Shown: in pieces, positions 12,701 through 21,448 of the stretch
Layout of the letters: the number at the start of each line of letters is the position of its first letter
Numbering within the stretch: position 1 is the first letter of the stretch
NCBI GenBank assembly: GCA_958450365.1
Contig: CAUEEP010000066.1
Location: 186,001-250,000, forward strand
Reading direction: 5' to 3'
Origin: Mesorhabditis belari
Lineage: Eukaryota; Nematoda; Chromadorea; Rhabditida; Rhabditidae
DNA: 64,000 nt
Translations under genes and position numbers: made by a program
The notes under the pieces: model-generated
Told to the model about the DNA's origin: nothing
The model's input: the letters and a program-made list of their open reading frames with translations, nothing else
Databases searched by the model: none

Positions 12701-12850
12701 AGCCAATCTTCCTCTTGATGAAAAATTTTCATTTTCTAGGTGCACGTGATGTTGATGATCATGGAGTCGCGTCTCCAAGCGGCTCTTCTTTACTTCACCC
12801 GTGCACTCACCAACTACTACGCGTCTGATCGTCGAAGCGCAATGCGATAG
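3702..12850 (+). CDS. Unrecognised gene, 3' portion (eight exons)
   Basis: I do not recognise this protein. Exons read by GT/AG sites and frame: 3702-3776, 4009-4118, 8382-8414, 9647-9716, 10318-10427, 10496-10601, 11660-11779 and 12740-12850 (TAG stop). Phases join cleanly for the first four and for the last four. The 9716/10318 join is out of phase, so a small exon between them is probably missing from the model. About 244 residues are visible. The first two exons encode a charged, helix-prone stretch (EIEDLLKRMNRLRAV) and the fourth is Gly/Ser-rich. The last four encode an apparently all-helical C-terminal domain of about 150 residues containing LEDLYNEVTGKL, AVWNYIQALYG, REMKTFIKTVACFPHRV and LQAALLYFTRALTNYY. 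Upstream exons probably lie left of the window. Introns reach 4.3 kb and are full of minisatellites. The joint frame and splice consistency make it a real gene; its function is unknown. Confidence 0.7.
3785..3966. repeat. ~10-bp intronic repeat (AGCTCTAGAAA)
   Basis: Irregular tandem copies of AGCTCTAGAAA/AGCTTGAAA fill almost the whole short intron between 3777 and 4008. Confidence 0.85.
4300..4810. repeat. 15-bp minisatellite (CTTTCCAATGTACAG)
   Basis: About 500 bp of CTTTCCAATGTACAG, CTTTCCACTGTACAG and shorter CCAATGTACAG units, followed to 4865 by CTACAGTA-type repeats. All six frames stay open over long distances because the unit has no stop codons; these are not genes. Intronic in the unrecognised gene. 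Confidence 0.92.
5887..6090. repeat. ~40-bp repeat (GGGTTACGGTAGATTTGACT)
   Basis: Alternating GGGTTACGGTAGATTTGACT and GGGTTACGGCAGCTTTTCACT units form a roughly 40-bp higher-order repeat. The core TTACGGTAG recurs in many places across the non-coding parts of the window. Confidence 0.85.
6866..7065. mobile_element. Diverged end of a GGGGGTGGGAC-type foldback element, with internal expansion
   Basis: It starts GGGGGATGGGAGAAATGCTACC, a diverged version of the terminus of the elements at 14539-14916 and 40800-41205. It continues into about ten copies of a TTTGCGCACCTGGACA-like unit. In the intact copies that unit occurs only one to three times near the ends, so here the sub-terminal motif has been amplified into a minisatellite. 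No opposite terminus is visible. Confidence 0.65.
8068..8165. repeat. 11-bp minisatellite (CAGCCAACAAA)
   Basis: About nine copies of an 11-bp unit lying about 220 bp upstream of the exon at 8382. Confidence 0.85.
8415..9646. other. Intron with TTTGAATCGAATC repeats
   Basis: This 1.2 kb intron contains a roughly 10-bp GAATCAAATTT/GAATCGAATCT array (9050-9232), a CAACAA-rich purine stretch (9275-9330) and otherwise unstructured A/T-rich sequence. No exon is seen. Confidence 0.65.
9727..10072. repeat. 20-bp intronic minisatellite (CCTTTCCTAGCTTTTTTTAG)
   Basis: About 17 copies of a 20-bp pyrimidine-rich unit. Each unit contains one or two CTAG/TTTTAG strings that look like splice acceptors, and the array lies wholly inside an intron (9717-10317). 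Confidence 0.92.
11066..11434. mobile_element. Foldback element with inverted tRNA-like half-arms
   Basis: A long near-perfect inverted repeat: about 11066-11225 mirrors about 11275-11434 around a loop near 11250. Each arm ends outward with CACATTTCGTCAATTTCTCA and carries, near the loop, the string GGTCGAGGGTTCGACTCCC, an excellent tRNA B-box with part of the T stem, in inverted orientation. Intronic. Looks like a non-autonomous foldback transposon that captured, or arose from, tRNA 3' sequence. Confidence 0.75.
11970..12125. repeat. 39-bp GGCTTAGAGTCCAGGCTAAC unit, two copies, plus TGAATACCAG repeat
   Basis: Two copies of the unit containing GGCTTAGAGTCCAGGCTAAC that also forms the array at 13800-13935, followed by four ATTGAATACCAG units. 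The same unit therefore sits on both sides of the last exon (12740-12850). Confidence 0.75.
12409..12479 (+). pseudogene. tRNA-like sequence
   Basis: GTCGCTG at the 5' end can pair, with three wobbles, with TAGTGGC at the 3' end. The A-box is TGGTGCAGTCG and the B-box GGTTCGACCCC. The CTTGT/ACAAG anticodon stem leaves a nine-base loop, which is not canonical. It is the best tRNA candidate in the left third of the window but more likely a decayed tRNA. Confidence 0.5.
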
Positions 12851-13444
12851 AAGCAACAACAACAACAACAACAACAACAACAAAAACAACTAAAGCCCAA
12901 AATTTTTCCCCCCAAAGAACTTAGTTTTATATCGAATTACCGTATTTTCGTTCGCCGGCGCCAATCGTTTGGGTCGTTTGGCCGGCGTTGGGTCCTCTTT
13001 CTCTCGTTCCTTTTTGCTGGGGGAAATTTTGGATATATTTTGAGATGTATGCAAATTTTCGTATCCAATTATTTCCCCAAAAAAAAAAAATTCAATTATT
13101 CGGTGCGTGTTGTGTGGTTAAAATGGATTTGAAAAAAAAAAATAAACAAAAATTTCCCAGGTTTTCCCCTATTCGGCGTACTCCGTATCACCTCATAGTC
13201 AGATATACTTACGATTAGCGTTTTTGGGTGAGGGGATTTGGTTGGTGGAAAAGTGGATATCAAAGAGCTAAAGCTTCAACTAAAGAGCTTCAACTAAAGC
13301 TTGTCTTGAATCTCTTAGGATGGCTAGATATCGAATAAAAACTACTGTAGAATCCTGATCTTCGCTACAATCTGCCCCATTACTTTCGTATACCGTATTG
13401 AATATCTTTCAGAAGCTTTCGGATATTCATCATTAGCCAAGGCT

Positions 13445-13935
13445 TGTCCGGCACACTGTAGTAAGGCTCAGGGATACTGTAGTGAGTCTGGTATACTGTA
13501 GTAAGGCTCAGGGATATTGTAGTGAGTCTGGTATACTGTAGTGAGGCTCAGGGATATTGTAGTGAGTCTGGTATACTGTAGTGAGGCTCAGGGATACTGT
13601 AGTGAGTCTGGTATATTGTAGTGAGGCTCAGGAAGGTTCGGGGGTACTGTAGCGAGGCTGAAGATCGAGCTTACTGTAGTGAGGCTCAGGCTCCGGCTTG
13701 CTGTAGCGAGGCTGAAGGTCCAGCTTACTCCAGCGAGGCTCAAGGTCTGGCATACTGTAACGAGGCTCAGGATCCGGTATACTGTAGCAAGCTTAAGGTC
13801 TGGCCTACAACAGGCTTAGAGTCCAGGCTAACAGCTACAATAAGTCCAGAAGGCTTAGCGTCCAGGTTAACAGCTACAATAAGTTCAGCAGGCTTAGAGT
13901 CCAGGCTAACAGCTACAATAAGTCCAGCAGGCTTA
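13445..13935. repeat. Compound array: ~18-bp TACTGTAGTGAGGCTCAGG, then 39-bp unit
   Basis: 13445-13800 holds about 18 copies of a TACTGTAGTGAGGCTCAGG-like unit, in pairs early on. 13800-13935 changes to a 39-bp unit with GGCTTAGAGTCCAGGCTAAC. A 150-codon open frame runs across the junction but has no splice or homology support. Confidence 0.85.
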
Positions 13936-14239
13936 GAGCTTACCTTTAAGCTTCAGATATTCCGTCAACTCCACCACCAAATCCCCAATTTCTTTTTTGT
14001 TTTCTGGTGTGGTATCCCCGTGGTAGTTTCCCCATTGGGGTCAAAATTCGTCCCAATCTCGATTCTCGACTAGTTTCTTAGTGTGCTAAAGCGGTAGACC
14101 GTTAGTCTTTGTGTATGTGTTCAGCTGTACTCTTAAAACAAAAAAAAAACTGAAAGTTCGCAAAAAGAATTGCCTTTGTTTAGTGTTTCTAAAGAGTGGA
14201 TAATTTTGAAACTACGGTAATTTTCAGATTTTCTCCGAT

Positions 14240-15165
14240 TCACTCTTAATTTTCGTCAAATTTAGTTAAATTTAGTTAAAATTGGTTAAACATAGTCAAA
14301 TTTAGTCAATATTTGCCCAAAATTGGTTAAATTTAGTCAAATTTAGTCAAATTTGCGCAAAATTGGTTAAACTTAGTCAAATTTAGTCTAAATTAGTCTA
14401 AATTTACTCAAAATTGGTTAAATTTAGTCAAATTTAGTCAAATTTAGTCAAATTTAGTCTAAATTAGTCCAAATTTGCGCAAAATTGGTTAAACTTAGTC
14501 AAATTTAGTCAAATTTAGTCTAAATTAGTCAAATTTAGGGGGGTGGGACAAATGCGACCTTTTTTTTTGCTGGAAAAGGCCTTAGGCAAGGCCGTAGAGC
14601 TTCGAAAATACTTCCATATAAGGGAATCGTATGCGTAGATTCCGAATTTCGACAAATCAGACCTCGCTGACACGTCAAATTTGGGCTAAAAGGCAAAAAC
14701 TACGCAACTTAACGCTTTTCCGCAGTTTTTGCCTTTTGGCCCAAATTTGACGTGTCAACGAGGTCTGATTTGTCAAAATTCTGAATCTACGCATACGCTT
14801 CCCCTATATGAAAACATTTTTAAAGCTCTACGACCTTTCCTAAGGCGTTTTCCAGCAAAAAAAAGGTGCGCAAATGTCCAGGTGCGCAAAAAAAAGGTCG
14901 CATTTGTCCCACCCCCAAATTTAGTCAAATTTAGTCAAATTTAGTCAAAATTAGTCAAAATTAGTGCAAAATTGGTTAAATTTAGTCAAATCTAGTCTAA
15001 ATTAGTCCAAATTTGTGCAAAATTGGTTAAACTTAGTCTAATTTAGTCTAAATTAGTCTAAATTTACTCAAAATTGGTTAAATTTAGTCAAATTTAGTCT
15101 AAATTAGTCCAAATTGGTTAAATTTAGTCTAATTTAGTCTAAATTAGTCTAATTTAGTCTAAATT
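14240..15165. repeat. 10-bp array (AAATTTAGTC) interrupted by a foldback element
   Basis: About 550 bp of AAATTTAGTCA/AAATTGGTTAA decamers, split at 14538/14917 by the inserted element described separately. Confidence 0.9.
14539..14916. mobile_element. GGGGGTGGGAC-ended foldback element, copy A
   Basis: It begins GGGGGTGGGACAAATGCGAC and ends with the reverse complement. Long arms (about 170 bp each) contain CGTAGAGCTTCGAAAA and CGACAAATCAGACCTCG around a short centre at 14700-14725. It is inserted in the AAATTTAGTC array, and AAATTTAG flanks both ends, which could be an 8-bp target duplication but is ambiguous inside a repeat. No transposase, so non-autonomous. Confidence 0.85.
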
Positions 15166-15762
15166 AAGTATAACAAGAAAAATCTGAAGGAAAGATTACG
15201 GTAATTCCCTCAAATTGTCCACCAGTTAGCAAACGCATTACTTTCTGTTCGATTTGAAATGCGGATTTTCAGATTTTTGCGCTTTTAGATTCTCTCGTAG
15301 TGATCGTTTTTTCTTTTTTTCTTTGTTCGTTTCTCTTTTCTTTTTTTTCTTTTTCCCCATTTGAACACATTTTGTTACTTGTTTAGAGGAAATTCTCTGT
15401 TTTCGAAAAAATGTTGGGCCAATTTCTTTTGTAATAATGTGCGTTTTCTCTTTTTTTTTTTTTTCCCTCGACTTGTAGTTTTTATTTTCGAATTTTCTGC
15501 CGCCCATCACATTTCATATTTCAAACAAAAAACAAAGAAGAAAAATGAGATATGCCATGGGCGTGCCTAGTCAAAACGCTGCCTGTATATCTATTTTTAA
15601 TTTCATTCATTCATTTCTAATTTTCTAATTCATTTCTTCAAGTTTTTTCAATTTTCATTGTAACATAATTTTTGCAAAATTTCAACTGTTAGCTCTAGTT
15701 TCGTGGAAAATAGAAAACTACTGGATTACGGTAGAAAAGGCGATTCTTTTTTTTAGTTATCG

Positions 15763-16223
15763 TAAATACTGTAATAGTACTCCCCTCGTACAGTCGCGTA
15801 GTCGCAAAAGTTTTTTAGTATTTCATTGTTTTTCAAAGCGCTCGTACTTTCAAAAAAATGCGTCTTTGGTATCAAAAAATAGCCCTGAATTTCAGCTATT
15901 TTTTGATACCTATACGAGCATTGTAGCAGAAACAGGTGGCGAGAAAGATGTGTTTAAAGTTAGACTACGCAACCGACCATCATTTTAGGGGGCCGCTACT
16001 ATTACGTAGCGTTGCGTGGTCTAGCTTTGAACGAGTTTTTCTCGACACTGGTTTATGCTACAATGTTCGTTTTGGTCTCAAAAAATAGCCCTGAATCTCA
16101 GCTATTTTTTGATACCTATACGAGCATTGTAGCATAAACGAGTGTCGAGAAAAACTCGTTCAAAGCTAGACTACGCGATGCTCCGGTCGTCATTATGAGG
16201 CTGGGGTACTATTACAGTATTTA
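15763..16223. mobile_element. MITE with TAAATACTGTAATAGTA inverted ends, copy 1
   Basis: The left end TAAATACTGTAATAGTA and right end TACTATTACAGTATTTA are exact inverted repeats. Inside are GTACAGTCGCGTAGTCGC and two hairpins with arms GGTATCAAAAAATAGC. Relatives at about 42600-42895 and 43308-43562 share the interior, the hairpin and the right end. Confidence 0.8.
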
Positions 16224-17294
16224 CGGTAGATACTTTACAATTTTCTTAGCATAGTTCTACGCTAATCCTTTCTACTACGCTTTCTACCGTAATCGTTTTC
16301 GATTTTGTACTAATCGTAGATTGTGTCAGCAAAAGTATACCACCACCAACGCTAACAGTTAAAATTTTGTATTTTTTTTCATTTTTTTCTGATATCCTCA
16401 TCTAGTTCGGTTTCCCCATAAGTACAAGTCGAAAGTGAGTGGATTTGAGGGGAAATTTCGGAAAGTACGGAAAGTAAGAACAATGGAAAATTTCCAAAGA
16501 TAACCCCATCCACTCACCATCTACGACACATACCGTATTTATTGTTACCGGTTTATTCTCAGTACACCCTTTCTTCCACTTTTTTTAAAACTATTTAGTT
16601 TTAACTCTTGTTAAACTCTTGTTAAAGTCGAAAAATTCGAAAAAAAAATTTGGTTAGTTGAGAAAGTTGAGTGCTTTGATAAAATTTTGAGAATTTCGAA
16701 AACACTCAGCTTTCCCATTTCCCCGTCGAGTTCAAAAATATGGTCCTTTGGAAAATAAACGTGTTCGTCTTTGCCCAAAAAGAATTCGTTGTGGTTGGGG
16801 CAAAATACCTTTTCACACAAAAACCGTAAACCACAACAATTTGACCGGGCAAAACCTTTTATCTCAATCTCCGTCGAATTTTCTTTTTTTTTCTACAGTT
16901 TTGCGTTTCTCGTTGGGTGCCCTCCCAAACCTCCCTAGCCGCGATTCTCCCCACCATTACGGTCCTATATTAAAACGGCAAACAATTTTTCCCCCTTCTA
17001 CACAATATAGATTTTACAAAAATGACGTTGATGCCTCTATTTAATCATATTGGGTTCTAGAATTTTTAAATTTCAATTTGCTGTTGTTGGAATAAAAAAA
17101 AGCGTGTTGCATTATATTCAAACCACAAATTGAACTTCTTTGATTATGTGCAGTAACATTTGCAGTCGTTTTCTGGCAAATAAATGCTTTTAAATTATTC
17201 TTCCTGTACTGAAACACAAAAATGGAAAGATTTAGAAACAAAATAATTTTGAGACGATAATGACAAGAATAAAATTAATCATAGATCACAAAAA

Positions 17295-18570
17295 CTAGTT
17301 TGTGCCCAAAAGCTCGACGTCGAAGATGAGAGTGCTGTTTCCAGGTATAGCACCACTAACTCCCTTCTCTCCGTATCCGAGATCGGGCGAGATCGTGAGG
17401 ATGGCACGTTGCCTAAATAGATATCAAGAAATGCTATCTTTTATTTATGTATGTATAAAAATTTAGATATCTTATTCTTTAAGATTTGACCTCCAAAAAA
17501 GATAGGTATATTTTATGCTTTTAAAGTATCCCTTTAAAAGCATAAAATATAGCTTAAAAGGTTAGCTTTCGCTAACCGAATAAATTTCAATGTGGGGATG
17601 TATCGGCATTATAAAAGCTGTAAAGTCAATGTAGACTATCAGCTATTCACCCAATTAAGTCCCACATAAATGGAAATTAGAGGCTAGAGATTCAGCATAG
17701 TCAAAAACCTCTGTGTGCAAGTCTTCGTGGAAAAATATTGATTTTGGGTCAAGTTCCAGACTGCTCCCCCCAACTACTCTAGCGCAGAAATTACTAGCGT
17801 GAGATGATTGCTATCAAGTATGTCTCATTTAGCTAATTTAATAGATGTTGATAATAATCGAAAATAATTACCCGACGCTCATCTTGGCAACTCCTTGGTC
17901 CCAGCCCTTAATCACTTCTCCTTTTCCAATTCTGAACTGGAATGGCTTTCCGCGGTCTCGAGAGCTGTCCACCTAAAATAAGAAACGTGAAACTAGCTGC
18001 AATCTTCCAAAGATCTTCAGTTCAGCAACTAGGGCTTCTGTTCTCTCTCGATTCATGGAGTTTATCAGCCATGACTAGTAGCTACCACCGACAAGTCAGC
18101 ACCAGTGTAAAAAGACATTTTTATACGACGAACCTTTGGGGCGACTTCCAATTTCAGCAAAGGGGCACTTCGGCAACTTTTAATAACTCGCTTCAAAATC
18201 AATATTTTTTTCTTTTTTATGTTCTGGCATCTAGCCTAGCGATTAACACCAAAAACTTTGCAATACCTTAAAATTTCGAGAAGTTGGAAAAAAACTAAAT
18301 GCTCGAAATTTTAAGGTATTGCAAAGTTTTTGGTGTTAATCGCTAGCCAGAACATAAAAAAGAAAAAATATTGATTTTGAAGCGAGTTATTAAAAGTTGC
18401 CGAAGTGCCCCTTTGCTGAAATGAGGCCCTCGCAAACTTTGCTTATCAACAAAAACCCTTACTTTCTTCCCATTTTCGAGGGTGAGGACGTAGTGGCAGG
18501 TGACTTGTTGCCCTTTTTGAGGGAAGGTCTTGCCATCTCCCGGCTTGGTAGTCTCAATGTCGACAGGCAT
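17295..18570 (-). CDS. fkb-2: FKBP12-type peptidyl-prolyl isomerase
   Basis: Three exons on the minus strand: 18570-18463, 17972-17872 and 17412-17295. They join in phase to give 108 residues, exactly the length of FKBP12. FKBPs catalyse cis-trans isomerisation of Xaa-Pro bonds and bind FK506/rapamycin; small cytosolic forms also bind calcium-release channels. Visible family motifs are [14 protein letters not shown], then [12 protein letters not shown], then [20 protein letters not shown] (FKBP core with the pocket Trp), then GYGEKG and a C-terminal FDVELLGTN. The start is the ATG at 18570, giving [13 protein letters not shown]. The first intron (17973-18462) contains a nearly perfect palindromic element. 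Upstream it faces cku-70 head to head across about 780 bp. The symbol follows the small C. elegans FKBP; another small FKBP paralogue is possible. Confidence 0.93.
18151..18422. mobile_element. Near-perfect palindromic foldback in an FKBP intron
   Basis: The two arms (about 18151-18278 and 18300-18422) are almost identical inverted copies beginning ATTTCAGCAAAGGGGCACTT, around a loop of about 21 bases. Little divergence between the arms suggests recent insertion or arm homogenisation. It carries no reading frame of its own. Confidence 0.88.
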
Positions 18571-19347
18571 CTTCCTAAAATCAATAAATTAAAAAAGAAA
18601 AGTTGCAAGTTAGTATAAAGTAAAAATATCAGCAAGCAGCACACAACCCGCTTCTCGACCGATTAATTTTATATTTGGCGGCGGAAAGTGGTCCTTCCAC
18701 GAAAAGGCGAGCGGCGCGATTTCAAAAGCATTAAAGCCAAACAACTTTCAGATTATTTTCTTGTTTACGGGGTGAAACGCGTTGAAATGCCTAGATACGA
18801 GAAGTGGGGGGAAGAAAGGAAAAAAGTTTTAAAAATAAGTTTTGATGAATCACTTTTTTTGGAAAAGCTTTTTTTCCGATAGCTTTCTATACTTTTGAAG
18901 TACCGTCTGCAAGTGTTCCCAAAAAGTGTCCCCATAAACCCCTATGGGGACACTTTTTGACATTGAAATGCTTTGTTTTCTCTCTAGCTTTCTTTAAAGC
19001 TCTGTGATAGATGAATTTTTTTAAACTATTCATATTAAATTTTCTCTATCACAAAATTTTAAAAAAGCTCGAGAGAAAAAAAAAGAAAACGAAACATTTC
19101 AATATCAAAAAGTGGGGCGTTACTTCAAAAGTATACAGCTTTCCAGACATTACAAAATAAAAATAGTCATTCGTTAATCGAATACCTTTGCTTTGTTTTA
19201 TATCCTTATAAAAACCCTTATACGCAATCTACTCAATCTAAAATGTTACAAAGTTTTCACTTACACATTCACTTTTTCTCAACGTTGTATTTTTTTTCCT
19301 TTTGATATGCTCTAATGTTACAAATTTCAGGTAGCAACTTCGCAAAA
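18571..19347. promoter_or_regulatory. Divergent FKBP / cku-70 upstream region with a foldback
   Basis: This 780-bp region must contain promoters for both the FKBP and cku-70 genes. About 18881-19143 is an older foldback (CTTTCTATACTTTTGAAGTA on the left, inverted on the right) that includes a strong hairpin, AAGTGTCCCCATA facing TATGGGGACACTT. No TATA box or known motif was identified with confidence. Confidence 0.6.
19330..19331 (+). other. Probable trans-splice acceptor of cku-70
   Basis: TACAAATTTCAG ends 17 bases before the ATG at 19348, with no matching donor or upstream coding exon visible. That pattern fits spliced-leader addition in nematodes. Confidence 0.55.
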
Positions 19348-21321
19348 ATGGCCGACGAGGGCGATGATGGAGTGATTGACCAAATGGAGGAGAATAGCAA
19401 CAAGAAAACGACCTATTTTGTCGTCGATGGCTCGAAGAGAATGTTTGAGGACGATCCATCCGGTGAACCCTATGGGAAGGACTGCTCTTTTGCTCGTGCC
19501 ATCAACGCAATCTACTCATTTTGTGTTCGCCTTTGCGTCACCGAGGAAGCACTTCGACATTTGGTTGGTGTTCTTGTCGTCAACACGACCTTCACTGAAA
19601 CCGATCCTGAGATTGCGATGGGAGCTGAAAATATGAAGCACATTTTTCCGATCGGTGTGCTCGACAAGGAAAGAGTTCTGGAATTGGAAGGACTTGTCAA
19701 TGGAGGAGATTTGGAGAATCTTTTCGCTGAGCTCTTTGGCGGACACACTACATGCAATTATCAGAAAATGGCCAGCTACAGCAAGTTGAACATTTCCTAT
19801 AGCAGTGGCACGGCACGGCGATTCACTTCATGGGTTCATTTCACGAATCAAGTCAACCCATTTGGTGAAAATTTCAAAAATCATGATGAATACCGAAGAA
19901 TGTTGAGAAATCTTCACGATATTGAGGGAAGAAAGCCGAATGAGTTGGATACACTTCGCCGCCCACTGCGCGGAAAATGTAGCATCTTTGTTTTGGGCGA
20001 TTCGAACAAATTGGATGATTCGGACTTGACAATGTGGCGCACAGTCGATGAGGACGCCGATATCTACGATAAAGACTTTGAGACACTCATTTTTAAGCGA
20101 ACTGGCGCTCTTCGAGCTCATTCGATTGTTCCATTTTCATTAGGACCAAATCTCGAGTTTAATGTTGCTGTATATTCGGTGATTGGGCAAAAGACGAAAC
20201 CGACTCCTTTTGCCGTACACGCCAAGACGGGCTTACCAATCAAATCAGTGACTACTTACAAAGCTGAGGATGATGGACAGGAAGAGGAACAAAAAGACGG
20301 TGCTCTTCAAGATAATTCAATGTTGCCACCACCTGGTGTACCCCTACAACGTCATCAGCTTAGCAATGTGAGAAATGTTGGTGGAGTAAAGGTGGTGATT
20401 TCACAGGGTGAACGAGACCTATTCTATCGTTACCCGAAAGGTTTGAGGTTGATCGAGTTTTGTCCACTCTCAAAGATCGATTTGTGGGAGCATGTGCGAG
20501 TTCCGCTTTCAATTCGCCCTCACGAGATGGTTCACACTGGTGCAACTTCATTATATTCTCATCTTTTCGAGAGAATGAAGAAGCGACAAATTGCTGCCAT
20601 CTGCGAATACACGGGACGTGCCAATCAAAAACCGCGCAACGTTGCAATTATTCCGAATGAAGAGCAAGATCCACAAGAAGGACTTCACGAGGGCTTGATC
20701 GTCGTTGAGCTACACGATGCAGATGACAAACTAGACATCGAGAAAGCATTTGAAGAGAAATTGGCTCCAACAGAGGGTGAGATTTGGCCAGCTGTCAACA
20801 AGAAATTTGTCGAAGCTGCCAAGAACTTGAGCACGTCGATTCGAAAGAATAAATTCACTCCGACCGCTTATCCAAATCCTCATTTACAAGCATTTTACAC
20901 AATGCTCAAGCGAGAGGCAAACCTCGAAACTCCGGACAACACAAGTGAGAAATGGAAAGAAGCTATGGTGAATGAGTGGGATCAGATAAAGCCATGGTTT
21001 GAAAACAGTGCGATTCCTGCATCGAGAATTCAAAAAGCACAAAGCGCAGCTCAAGTTTTTGAAGAAGTTGGAGCCTCAGCCACGATAAAGAAGCCAACAC
21101 CAAAGCGTCAGAAAGATGATGATGAGGAAAAGCCTGCCAAGAAAAGCAAGAGTGACGACAATGATGGAGTGAATCTGAAGAAGTTGGCACAGGGAGGGAA
21201 ACTTGGCTCATTGACGGTGGCTTTGCTGAAAGAATACGCTGGAGCCAATAAAATCAATTTCGGTTCAGCGAAAAAGAAAGACGATCTCATCGCTGCAATT
21301 TCAACCCATTATGGAATCTGA
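19348..21321 (+). CDS. cku-70: Ku70, DNA end-binding subunit of NHEJ
   Basis: A single uninterrupted frame of 657 residues. Ku70 pairs with Ku80 to form a ring that loads on double-strand break ends and recruits the non-homologous end-joining machinery; it also acts at telomeres. Order seen: an N-terminal von Willebrand-A-like domain (residues ~20-240, containing TYFVVDGSKRMF); the Ku beta-barrel (~240-430, with PFSLGPNLEFNVAVYSVIG and GGVKVVISQGERDLFYRYPK); a helical C-terminal arm (~430-560); an acidic/Lys-rich linker; and a C-terminal SAP domain (~610-657, GGKLGSLTVALLKEYAGAN) that binds DNA. I chose the ATG at 19348 because it follows an acceptor-like TTTCAG and is in good context; an in-frame ATG at 19315 lies before that site. 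The absence of introns is unusual here: neighbours such as the next gene have about ten. It is head to head with the FKBP gene. Confidence 0.97.
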   Translation: MADEGDDGVIDQMEENSNKKTTYFVVDGSKRMFEDDPSGEPYGKDCSFARAINAIYSFCVRLCVTEEALRHLVGVLVVNTTFTETDPEIAMGAENMKHIFPIGVLDKERVLELEGLVNGGDLENLFAELFGGHTTCNYQKMASYSKLNISYSSGTARRFTSWVHFTNQVNPFGENFKNHDEYRRMLRNLHDIEGRKPNELDTLRRPLRGKCSIFVLGDSNKLDDSDLTMWRTVDEDADIYDKDFETLIFKRTGALRAHSIVPFSLGPNLEFNVAVYSVIGQKTKPTPFAVHAKTGLPIKSVTTYKAEDDGQEEEQKDGALQDNSMLPPPGVPLQRHQLSNVRNVGGVKVVISQGERDLFYRYPKGLRLIEFCPLSKIDLWEHVRVPLSIRPHEMVHTGATSLYSHLFERMKKRQIAAICEYTGRANQKPRNVAIIPNEEQDPQEGLHEGLIVVELHDADDKLDIEKAFEEKLAPTEGEIWPAVNKKFVEAAKNLSTSIRKNKFTPTAYPNPHLQAFYTMLKREANLETPDNTSEKWKEAMVNEWDQIKPWFENSAIPASRIQKAQSAAQVFEEVGASATIKKPTPKRQKDDDEEKPAKKSKSDDNDGVNLKKLAQGGKLGSLTVALLKEYAGANKINFGSAKKKDDLIAAISTHYGI

Positions 21322-21448
21322 TTGTTATTTAAGAAACTTTGTTTTTTGTTATTGATCTCGATGTGATTTAGTTGTGATAACGTATTTGCCTTGAGCATGT
21401 TTCATTTTTGTTATGATAAAGCTCAATTAAACAAATTTTTGCATTTAG

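Larger units (their letters stand above)
12851..17294. other. Intergenic region between the unrecognised gene and the FKBP gene
   Basis: No gene is seen. From left: a CAA-repeat 3' flank (12855-12888); ~18-bp and 39-bp arrays (13445-13935); a 10-bp TTTAGTCAAA array interrupted by a foldback element (14240-15165); a poly-pyrimidine stretch (15300-15480); a MITE (15763-16223); and A/T-rich sequence to the FKBP 3' end. TTACCGTAAT and TACGGTAGA motifs recur throughout. Confidence 0.65.

Noticed and set aside
13621..14073. A 150-codon frame with repeated CSEA/YCSEAQ peptides
   Set aside because: It crosses the junction of two unrelated tandem arrays, has no splice signals fitting it, and lies downstream of the neighbouring gene's stop.
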